8,808 nt of DNA from Pseudomonadota bacterium (GTDB taxonomy: Bacteria > Pseudomonadota > Alphaproteobacteria > Micropepsales > Micropepsaceae). The notes beneath the pieces are model-generated. The model searched no databases. It was not told the DNA's origin and saw nothing but the letters and a program-made list of their open reading frames with translations. The stretch lies in contig JANYBR010000059.1 in the NCBI GenBank assembly GCA_025360685.1, positions 1 through 8,808 on the forward strand. The letters are read 5' to 3'. Shown here one piece after another: positions 1-5,131 of the stretch (positions within the stretch are counted from its first letter, which is position 1; each line of letters starts with the position of its first letter). The position numbers and the translations under genes were made by a program.

Positions 1-113
1 TGACGGTTTGCGGCAATTCCGGGTTTGCAGGTGCGCCAGTTACGCCGCACATTGACCTCAGCCATGATCAAGGACGACGCCAAGCCGTCAGTGGCGACGC
101 CCCCGCGCACACT

Positions 114-144
114 TTGATACGATCACGATTTGTTCCGGTACAGT
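114..144 (+). promoter_or_regulatory. Possible promoter of the EF-hand gene
   Basis: TTGATA at 114-119 resembles a -35 box and TACAGT at 139-144 resembles a -10 box. The 19-base spacing is longer than usual, so this is a weak candidate. It lies about 50 bases upstream of the start codon at 197. No other convincing promoter-like pair was seen in the first 196 bases. Confidence 0.25.
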
Positions 145-196
145 TTTGCGACCCGGGGCATGTCTTGTGGCGACGGAGGGCATCGGAGATTTCCAG

Positions 197-1156
197 ATGA
201 AGAATAATATCAAGGTCGCGTTATTGCTGGGGGCCGCCGTTCTGATCGGTGGTTCCACGCTCGCAATAGCGCAAATGGACGGCCCGTCGCCGCCCGATGG
301 CCCGCTGCAGGGCTTGATGCACCGAGAACGCCTCAGCGAACGCCTGCTTGCCGATTTCGACACAAGTCATGACGGCAAGATCACGCACGCTGAATTCAAT
401 AACGTGCTCGGCAGCCGTTTCGCTGCGGCGACACATGGCGCCAAGCAGATGAACCCCGATCAGTTCTGGTCGATCCATCAGGCGGATTTTGCGCGACACA
501 CCGCCGCTATGTTCAGGCGCGTCGACTGGAATGGCGACGGGAAGCTGACTTTGGACGAATTCGCCGCGCCTCAGCGGGCACACTTTGAAATGATGGACCG
601 TGAAGGCTCTGGGACCGTGTCCTGTAAGCCAATACAACATGCCGATTTCCGAACGGGTCAGGCCCCGACCTATGGCGCTCCCGGTGAGGGGCACGGCGGC
701 TGGCACGGTCGTGGTGATCATCGCGGGCCGGAAGGACGGCACGGTGGACACGGATTCGGCGGGTTCGGCCTGTCGCGTTTTTGCAGCAACGCGGACGTCT
801 CGCGTGACGGTACGGTGACCCGCGGGGAGTTCGATTCCATCACAGCGAAGGAATTTGCCGGCGCGACAAACGGTGCTGCGACGATGACGCTGGCTCAGTT
901 TACCCAGGAAGAAGCCAACCGCTATCGCGACATGAACGCAAAAATGTTCAAGCGGCTGGACAAGGACGGAGACGGCAAGCTGTCGCTGGCCGAATTTGCC
1001 GCACCACTGGAGAAGATGTTCGATCGGCTCGACCGCAGCCATGACGGTGTGCTCACGGCGGACGAGATGAAGCCGCACTTCGGCGGCCGCGATCGCGGCG
1101 GCTGGGGCCATGGCGGACGAGACGACGGCGATCAACCGCCAGACCGCGAGAACTAG
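197..1156 (+). CDS. Secreted EF-hand calcium-binding protein with duplicated triple EF-hand unit
   Basis: This 319-residue protein is probably exported and binds Ca2+. Residues 1-25 form a signal peptide: Lys near the N-terminus, a hydrophobic core, and a likely cut after Ala-Ile-Ala25. Canonical 12-residue EF-hand loops lie at 55-66, 110-121, 200-211, 255-266 and 279-290, each with acidic or polar positions 1, 3 and 5, Gly at 6 and Glu at 12. A sixth loop at 134-145 is degenerate, with Pro at position 12. Loop spacing is identical in both halves (55 then 24 residues), so residues 55-145 and 200-290 are an internal duplication. The halves are joined by a Gly/His-rich linker (about 159-192), and the tail after 295 is Gly/Arg/Asp-rich. 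The start at 197 is preferred over an in-frame ATG at 146 because it opens the signal peptide and has CGGAGA at 184-189. Its partner and exact role are unknown; calcium buffering or sensing in the periplasm is inferred. Confidence 0.9.
   Translation: MKNNIKVALLLGAAVLIGGSTLAIAQMDGPSPPDGPLQGLMHRERLSERLLADFDTSHDGKITHAEFNNVLGSRFAAATHGAKQMNPDQFWSIHQADFARHTAAMFRRVDWNGDGKLTLDEFAAPQRAHFEMMDREGSGTVSCKPIQHADFRTGQAPTYGAPGEGHGGWHGRGDHRGPEGRHGGHGFGGFGLSRFCSNADVSRDGTVTRGEFDSITAKEFAGATNGAATMTLAQFTQEEANRYRDMNAKMFKRLDKDGDGKLSLAEFAAPLEKMFDRLDRSHDGVLTADEMKPHFGGRDRGGWGHGGRDDGDQPPDREN
359..1066 (+). repeat. Internal duplication of a triple EF-hand unit (359-631 and 794-1066)
   Basis: Codons 55-145 (359-631) and 200-290 (794-1066) encode the same architecture with no length change. 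Each has an EF-hand, about 43 residues containing FAAATHGA or FAGATNGA, a second EF-hand ending in EFAAP, and a third loop 24 residues on. The copies have diverged at many positions, so this is an old duplication within the gene rather than a recent one. The sequence between the copies encodes the Gly/His-rich linker. Confidence 0.85.
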
Positions 1157-1857
1157 ACCACCACGGGGGCAGCGGTATTGCGCTTGCTGCCCCTCAACGC
1201 CCGAGTGATCTCCGCGACGATAGACACTGCGATCTCAGCCGGTGAGCGCGCGCCGATGTCGAGCCCGATCGGGCCATGGATGCGCGCCAGGTCAGAGTCC
1301 GAGAAGCCTTGTGCCTTCAGCCGCACGAGCCGTCCCGCATGTGTCTTCTTGGAACCAAGCGCGCCGATGTAGAAACTTCGCGATCTGAGGGCGACGATGA
1401 GGCCAGGATCATCGAGCTTGGGATCGTGGGTAAGTGCGACTACAGCACTGCGCAAGCCGAGTGGCTCCTTGCCGAAGGCTTCATCGGCCCACTCGTGGCA
1501 AAGCCTGATTCCGGGAAACCGTGCCTCGCTCGCAAACGCGACTCGCGGATCAATTATTCGCACCTCGAAGCCGGTCAACGCCGCCATGGCTGCAAGCGGC
1601 TGCGCGACATGTACGGCGCCGATGATGGCAAGATCTAGAGGTGGATTGAACACGGCGAGAAACCAGTTCTGGCCCTCGATCTGGCACGGTCCGCTCTGGT
1701 CGGCGCGGGCAGCACCCGCAGCGGCTTCGCCGAGCGGCGAAATATCGGTCAGGGGGTCGATCAGCCGGTCTTCGCCGGTCGACAGGTTCGTTGCGCGGAC
1801 AATCGCGCGTCCCGCGCGGCGCGCCTCGTTGATCGCGGCGAGCGTTTCTTTTTTCAA
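1153..1857 (-). CDS. XdhC family protein, C-terminal (Rossmann) half
   Basis: This is the second part of a split XdhC/CoxI-type maturation factor, 234 residues long. XdhC proteins bind molybdenum cofactor and help its sulfuration and insertion into xanthine-dehydrogenase-family enzymes (known for the family). A nucleotide-binding-like segment is seen at about 77-104: hydrophobic strand, G80-A-V-H-V84, then a strand ending in IIDPR. Typical C-terminal motifs follow: LTHDPKLDD (142-150), GALGSKKTH (165-173) and HGPIGLDIGARSPAEIA (194-210). I chose the TTG start at 1857 because it overlaps the TGA of the preceding gene as TTGA and because homology-like sequence (KKETLAAINEARR) begins there. No clear Shine-Dalgarno sequence precedes it, so translation probably depends on coupling to the upstream gene. 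An in-frame ATG at 1914 is possible but would overlap that gene by 61 bases. The stop shares CTAG with the stop of the convergent EF-hand gene. Confidence 0.85.
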   Translation of the reverse strand: MKKETLAAINEARRAGRAIVRATNLSTGEDRLIDPLTDISPLGEAAAGAARADQSGPCQIEGQNWFLAVFNPPLDLAIIGAVHVAQPLAAMAALTGFEVRIIDPRVAFASEARFPGIRLCHEWADEAFGKEPLGLRSAVVALTHDPKLDDPGLIVALRSRSFYIGALGSKKTHAGRLVRLKAQGFSDSDLARIHGPIGLDIGARSPAEIAVSIVAEITRALRGSKRNTAAPVVV

Positions 1858-2180
1858 TGGACCGGTTCGACGAAGATTTCGATGCGTCCGCCGCAGGCAA
1901 GGCCCGCCGACCATGCGGTCTCGTCGCTGACTCCGAACTCGAGCGTGCGGACCTTTCCGTCACGCATGGCACTCTGGGCCTCCTCGATCACCGCTCCCTC
2001 AATGCAGCCGCCGGATACTGAGCCCACGAAAGCGCCGTCGTCACGCACGGCGATCTGGCTGCCTGCTTGCCTGGGAGCCGAGCCCCAGGTCTTGACGACG
2101 GTGCCCAGTGCAACCTTTCGACCCGCACCGATCCATGCGGCGGCGGTTGCCAGAACGTCGGTTTCGGCGCCCTGGCTCAT
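1854..2180 (-). CDS. XdhC/CoxI family protein, N-terminal domain only
   Basis: This 108-residue protein matches the N-terminal XdhC/CoxI domain. Features are TVVKTWGSAPRQAGSQIAV at 27-45, the signature GSVSGGCIEGAVIEEA at 53-68 with Cys59, and ETAWSAGLACGGRIEIFVE at 88-105 with Cys96. The two cysteines sit in the most conserved parts of the family and are expected to take part in cofactor or sulfur handling (inferred). XdhC of about 300 residues is usually one polypeptide; here the protein ends after this domain and the next gene supplies the Rossmann half. The ATG overlaps the stop of the upstream FAD-subunit gene (ATGA, four bases), and the gene's own stop overlaps the next start (TTGA). 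The product should assist a molybdenum hydroxylase whose small and medium subunits are encoded just upstream. Confidence 0.88.
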   Translation of the reverse strand: MSQGAETDVLATAAAWIGAGRKVALGTVVKTWGSAPRQAGSQIAVRDDGAFVGSVSGGCIEGAVIEEAQSAMRDGKVRTLEFGVSDETAWSAGLACGGRIEIFVEPVH

Positions 2181-2977
2181 GCAGCTTCGGCGACGGCACG
2201 CTTTGCCATCACGCCCACCAAATGCGCGCGATACTCGGCGGAGCCATGGATGTCGGAATTCAGACCGTCGGCAGGGATGGTAATTCCAGCGATCGCGTCC
2301 GGCGTGAATCCTTTCGCCAGAGCAGCTTCCATCGCGGGGACTCGGAAGACGCATGGACCCGCGCCTGTGACCGCGACGCGCACCCCATCCTTTGTCCGGG
2401 CGAGAAAAACACCTGCCATAGCGTAGCGCGAAGCCGGGTTTGGAAACTTTTGGTAGGACGCCTTGAGCGGAATGGGGAATGACACTTCCGTGATGATCTC
2501 GCCTTCGCCGAGCGCGGTCGAGAACATGCCTGTGAAGAACGCGTCTGACGCGATGCTTCGTTTGTTGGTCTTGATCGTGGCATTGAGACCCAACACCGCC
2601 GCCGGATAGTCTGCCGCCGGATCGTTGTTCGCAACGGAACCACCAAGGGTTCCCTTGTGACGAACCGCAGGGTCGCCGATGATCGAAGCCAGATAGGCCA
2701 GCGCGGGGATCGCCCGCGCAACTTCGGAAGAAGCCGCAACTTCGAAGTGCGTTGCACCTGCACCGATCGCGACAACGCCATTTGCGACACGAATGTAGGA
2801 TAGTTCCTTCAGTCCTGAGATGTCGACGAGATCGGACGGGCTGGCGAGGCGCATCTTCATCGCAGCGATAAGCGTCTGGCCGCCGGCGAGGAGCTTGCCG
2901 TCGGGCGCTGCCTTCATGAGGGCCTCTGCGTCGGCGACCGATTTGGCGCGCTTGTATTTGAACGGATAAGTGATCAT
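2177..2977 (-). CDS. FAD-binding medium subunit of a xanthine-oxidase-family molybdenum hydroxylase (CoxM-like)
   Basis: This 266-residue protein is of normal length for the FAD subunit of CO-dehydrogenase/xanthine-dehydrogenase-type enzymes. It should pass electrons from the [2Fe-2S] subunit to an acceptor through bound FAD. The two FAD-binding signatures of the family are visible: AGGQTL at 31-36 and TLGGSVANNDPAADYPA at 110-126. The CO-dehydrogenase C-terminal domain follows (about 170-266, including YAMAGVFLA and VAVTGAG). The start at 2977 overlaps the stop of the small-subunit gene (ATGA) and begins MITYPFKYKRAKS, as expected for the family; an upstream in-frame ATG at 3052 would lie deep inside that gene. 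The stop again overlaps the next start. The substrate cannot be deduced, because the substrate-binding large subunit is not in the window; CO, purines, aldehydes or N-heterocycles are all possible. Confidence 0.9.
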   Translation of the reverse strand: MITYPFKYKRAKSVADAEALMKAAPDGKLLAGGQTLIAAMKMRLASPSDLVDISGLKELSYIRVANGVVAIGAGATHFEVAASSEVARAIPALAYLASIIGDPAVRHKGTLGGSVANNDPAADYPAAVLGLNATIKTNKRSIASDAFFTGMFSTALGEGEIITEVSFPIPLKASYQKFPNPASRYAMAGVFLARTKDGVRVAVTGAGPCVFRVPAMEAALAKGFTPDAIAGITIPADGLNSDIHGSAEYRAHLVGVMAKRAVAEAA

Positions 2978-3450
2978 GACGTGGCTCCGCTCATGCGCTT
3001 GGCCGCGTCCTCGATCGACGAGACAATGTTGTGATATCCCGTACAGCGGCAAATGTTTCCTTCGAGCTCATGCCGGATCGTGTTGCGGTCCAATTTGGGC
3101 TTGCGCCGGATCATATCCACTGCGGTCATGATCATACCCGGCGTGCAGAAGCCGCACTGCAGCCCGTGATTGTCGCGAAACGCTTCCTGTACCGGATGCA
3201 GCTTGCCGTCCTTCGCCAAACCCTCAATTGTCAAGACGTTGGCGCCTTCGGCCTGCACCGCAAACATGCTGCAGGATTTGACGGCCTTGCCATCGACATG
3301 GACAACGCAGGCACCGCACTGGCTGGTGTCGCAGCCGATATGCGTGCCGGTCAGCCTCAGCTGCTCGCGCAGGAAATAGACGAGCAGGGTGCGGTCTTCG
3401 GTCTCGACCGAAACCGGCTTCCCGTTCACCGTCATGGACACAACGGCCAT
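2974..3450 (-). CDS. [2Fe-2S] small subunit of a xanthine-oxidase-family molybdenum hydroxylase (CoxS-like)
   Basis: This 158-residue protein carries both iron-sulfur clusters of the family. The N-terminal plant-ferredoxin-like cluster is ligated by Cys40, Cys45, Cys48 and Cys60 (C-x4-C-x2-C-x11-C). The C-terminal helical cluster is ligated by Cys99, Cys102, Cys134 and Cys136 (QCGFCTPG and CRCTGY). All eight ligands are present, so the subunit looks functional. It would carry electrons from the molybdenum site to FAD. The ATG at 3450 is preferred because GAGGAAA lies at 3456-3462 (minus strand) and homology-like sequence starts there; the longer reading from 3549 adds 33 residues that do not fit the family. 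It is the first gene of the minus-strand operon, and its stop overlaps the next ATG. Across 98 bases it diverges from a tautomerase-like gene, so both promoters should lie in that gap. Confidence 0.93.
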   Translation of the reverse strand: MAVVSMTVNGKPVSVETEDRTLLVYFLREQLRLTGTHIGCDTSQCGACVVHVDGKAVKSCSMFAVQAEGANVLTIEGLAKDGKLHPVQEAFRDNHGLQCGFCTPGMIMTAVDMIRRKPKLDRNTIRHELEGNICRCTGYHNIVSSIEDAAKRMSGATS

Positions 3451-3548
3451 ATGCGTTTCCTCGGATGTGAATTGTGAATGGAAAGTTTCGGCGTACAGAG
3501 CGACGGCGTCAAGCGCTGCTATAGTGTGACCTGTTACAGGAGATACCA
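3451..3548. promoter_or_regulatory. Divergent promoter region between the small-subunit gene and the tautomerase gene
   Basis: This 98-base gap must hold the promoters of both flanking genes. On the minus strand, TTGACG at 3507-3512 is a fair -35 box, but the sequence 17 bases on (GAAACT) is a poor -10. On the plus strand, TATAGT at 3520-3525 is a fair -10 box without a good -35. A perfect 5-1-5 palindrome, CCTGTTACAGG, lies at 3530-3540 and overlaps the tautomerase ribosome-binding site, so it could be an operator or small RNA hairpin. Functions are inferred from position. Confidence 0.4.
3456..3462 (-). promoter_or_regulatory. Ribosome-binding site deciding the small-subunit start
   Basis: Read on the minus strand this is GAGGAAA, five bases before the ATG at 3450. 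It is the best Shine-Dalgarno match in the operon and supports the shorter start over the upstream ATG at 3549. Confidence 0.7.
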
Positions 3549-3863
3549 ATGCCTTTCATAGCCGTTCATATCGCCAGGGGCAGACCCCTCGAAAAACGCC
3601 GCCGCCTGGCGATAGCCATCACCGACGCGGTAACCGAGATCTTTGAACTGGACCGGAGCGCCACCCAGGTCCTGATCCAAGAACATGATCGCGACAATTG
3701 GGCAATTGGTGGCGAGTTGCTGAGCGAGAAGCAAAGCTCCGCGGCGTCCCAACTTCCCGATCTGGACGCCCTGTTCAAGAAGCCCATCGCAAAACCGGTC
3801 CCCAAATCGGCCGCTAAATCTTCACCCCGAAAAGCAACAACAAAATCGCGACCACGGCGATAA
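3549..3863 (+). CDS. 4-oxalocrotonate tautomerase-like protein with basic C-terminal tail
   Basis: The product has 104 residues. The first 60 match the small tautomerase family, where Pro1, exposed after Met removal, is the catalytic base. Counting from that proline, Pro1 and Arg11 are present and the AIGGEL motif falls at 51-56, aligning without gaps to the enzyme from Pseudomonas. Arg39 of the classical enzyme is Gln here, and Phe50 is Trp. Substrate preference may therefore differ, and assignment to catechol meta-cleavage is not justified. Beyond the usual end (about 62 residues) is a tail, and residues 77-104 are rich in Lys, Arg, Pro, Ser and Ala; it is probably disordered. AGGAGA at 3538-3543 supports the start. 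The last 50 bases overlap the 3' end of the convergent coxG gene, opposite its membrane-anchor codons. Its placement between molybdenum-hydroxylase genes suggests, but does not prove, a shared pathway. Confidence 0.8.
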   Translation: MPFIAVHIARGRPLEKRRRLAIAITDAVTEIFELDRSATQVLIQEHDRDNWAIGGELLSEKQSSAASQLPDLDALFKKPIAKPVPKSAAKSSPRKATTKSRPRR

Positions 3864-4410
3864 GACCTGCGGCCCAGGCCGGCCACGACAGGCCATGGCG
3901 GCGTTCCGCAGTCGTTCGAGGCGGTGTCGCCGTCGGGCCTGGCTCGACTTCCGGATCGGGCGCCAGTGCCGGCACTTCGAGCGCAGCGGCGAAACGCTTG
4001 AAGAAATCGTCCGCAATCTGTCTGGCCGCGCCGTCGATGAGACGCTGGCCGATCTGGGCCAGCTTGCCACCTACCGAAGCCTTTGCCGTGTAAGTTAGAA
4101 CCGTTCCTTCGCCCTCGGGAGTAAGCGTCACTTCCGCCCCGCCTTTGGCGAATCCCGCCACGCCACCTTGTCCTTCGCCGGTCAGTCGGCACTTGCTCGG
4201 CGGCTCGAGGTCCGAAAGCGTAACTTTTCCTTTGAAGACAGCGCTCAGCGGGCCGATCTTTAATCGCGCCGTTGCGACAAAATCCGTTGGGCTGGTCTTG
4301 TCGAGTTGCTCGCAACCGGGAATACAGACCCTGAGTATGGCAGGATCGTTCAGGCCCTCCCACACCTTCTGTGGAGCGGCAGAAATCACATAGCGACCCG
4401 TGAAATCCAT
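3814..4410 (-). CDS. coxG: CoxG family (SRPBCC) protein with C-terminal membrane anchor
   Basis: This 198-residue protein matches the carbon monoxide dehydrogenase subunit G family, which has a START/SRPBCC-type fold. Family motifs are VWEGLNDPAILRVCIPGCEQL (17-37, broken by no gap), then FKGKVTL (59-65), GGVAGFAKGGAEV (82-94) and GGKLAQIGQRLIDGAA (114-129). A Pro/Glu/Thr-rich linker (about 145-175) leads to one hydrophobic helix at about 176-195, followed by VKI. In Oligotropha, CoxG is implicated in attaching CO dehydrogenase to the membrane, and a tail anchor fits that role. GGAG at 4419-4422 (minus strand), eight bases before the ATG, supports the start. The gene points toward the small/medium-subunit operon but is separated from it by the oppositely oriented tautomerase gene, so it needs its own promoter. 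The last 16 codons and the stop are antisense to the tautomerase tail. Confidence 0.9.
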   Translation of the reverse strand: MDFTGRYVISAAPQKVWEGLNDPAILRVCIPGCEQLDKTSPTDFVATARLKIGPLSAVFKGKVTLSDLEPPSKCRLTGEGQGGVAGFAKGGAEVTLTPEGEGTVLTYTAKASVGGKLAQIGQRLIDGAARQIADDFFKRFAAALEVPALAPDPEVEPGPTATPPRTTAERRHGLSWPAWAAGLIAVVAILLLLFGVKI

Positions 4411-4455
4411 ATCCTCAACTCCACTCTTTGGTTGTGCGCTGCCCTATAGGCGGCC

Positions 4456-4485
4456 TTGACCTATCCCTCAAATGGGGGGGTATCG
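4456..4485 (+). promoter_or_regulatory. Possible promoter of the cold-shock operon
   Basis: TTGACC at 4456-4461 is a good -35 box. About 17-19 bases later comes GGTATCGG (4479-4486), a weak -10 region. A run of seven G residues (4474-4480) fills the end of the spacer. This is the best candidate in the 160-base divergent gap between coxG and the cold-shock gene; a coxG promoter was not recognised there. Confidence 0.3.
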
Positions 4486-4524
4486 GCGCCCGCACCAGTC
4501 GTGACAGATTCATCGGATGGCAAG

Positions 4525-4555
4525 CTTTGGCGGCTTTTTCCTCATTCCGCCAAGG
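4525..4555 (+). promoter_or_regulatory. 5' leader hairpin overlapping the ribosome-binding region of the cold-shock gene
   Basis: TTGGCGG (4527-4533) pairs perfectly with CCGCCAA (4547-4553) around a 13-base pyrimidine-rich loop. A G-U and a C-G pair extend the stem to 4525-4555. The right arm covers AAGG of the purine tract AAGGGA (4552-4557), the most Shine-Dalgarno-like sequence before the cold-shock start codons at 4559 and 4571. The structure could limit translation in a temperature-dependent way. That role is inferred from position and gene type. Confidence 0.4.
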
Positions 4556-4570
4556 GATATGGGGCAGTAC

Positions 4571-5107
4571 ATGGACTCACATGCATCAACATCGCCCGGC
4601 ACGGACGGCGGCGCACTCGAAGTGATGGGATTGATCAAGTGGTTCGATTTGAACAAGGGCTACGGCTTCATCAAACCGTCCAGCGGGGCGGAGGGCGACA
4701 TTCTGCTGCACCAGACCTGCGTCCGGCAATCCGGCTTCAAGGCCGCCTATGAGGGCGCCCGGGTCGTGTGCGAAGCCGTCCTCGGACCCCGCGGCTTGCA
4801 GGCGCGCCGATTGCTTTCGTTGGACAACTCCACCGCTCAGCCGAGCGCCGCTCCCGTGCAACGTGCCGACCGTTATGTTGCCGAACCGAGCGGCGTGCCG
4901 TTTGAAGCCACAGTAAAGTGGTTCAATCGCGGCAAGGGTTACGGCTTCGTATCGCGAGGCGCAAACACTCCCGACATCTTCGTACATATGGAAACCCTGC
5001 GGCGCTATGGCATCCGCGAGCTACGCCAGGGCCAGCGCGTAAGGGTCAGAACCGGCGACGGTCCCAAGGGCGAGCTTGCAGCGGAGGTTGTGCTCGTCGA
5101 TCCTTAG
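4571..5107 (+). CDS. Tandem cold-shock-domain (CspA-like) protein
   Basis: This protein of 178 residues (from the chosen start) contains two cold-shock domains, which bind single-stranded RNA/DNA and can melt mRNA structure. Domain 1 spans about 18-84 with RNP1 KGYGFI at 29-34 and an RNP2-like ILLHQT at 44-49. Domain 2 spans about 111-177 with KGYGFV at 122-127 and DIFVHM at 135-140. A Pro/Ala/Gln-rich linker (about 86-108) joins them. Domain 1 has lost the RNP2 phenylalanines found in CspA, while domain 2 keeps one, so the domains may differ in binding. The start is uncertain: in-frame ATGs lie at 4517, 4559 and 4571. I favour 4571 because GGGG at 4561-4564 is suitably spaced; 4559 has its purine tract too close and 4517 has none. 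The gene is the first of a probable operon, with 24 bases to the next gene. Confidence 0.88.
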   Translation: MDSHASTSPGTDGGALEVMGLIKWFDLNKGYGFIKPSSGAEGDILLHQTCVRQSGFKAAYEGARVVCEAVLGPRGLQARRLLSLDNSTAQPSAAPVQRADRYVAEPSGVPFEATVKWFNRGKGYGFVSRGANTPDIFVHMETLRRYGIRELRQGQRVRVRTGDGPKGELAAEVVLVDP

Positions 5108-5131
5108 ACTGAAACCCGACGGATCTGGCAG

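Noticed and set aside
1..65. Minus-strand reading frame from ATG at 65 running off the left edge (begins MAEVNVRRNW)
   Set aside because: Only about 21 codons are visible, there is no ribosome-binding site, and no family is recognisable.
3..200. Plus-strand open frame from the left edge ending in TGA that overlaps the EF-hand ATG
   Set aside because: The translation has no recognisable domain and an unconvincing composition; the ATGA overlap is probably chance.
221..1135. Long minus-strand open frame (304 codons) opposite the EF-hand gene
   Set aside because: It is a shadow of the EF-hand gene: no domain is recognisable, while the plus strand has a signal peptide and EF-hands.
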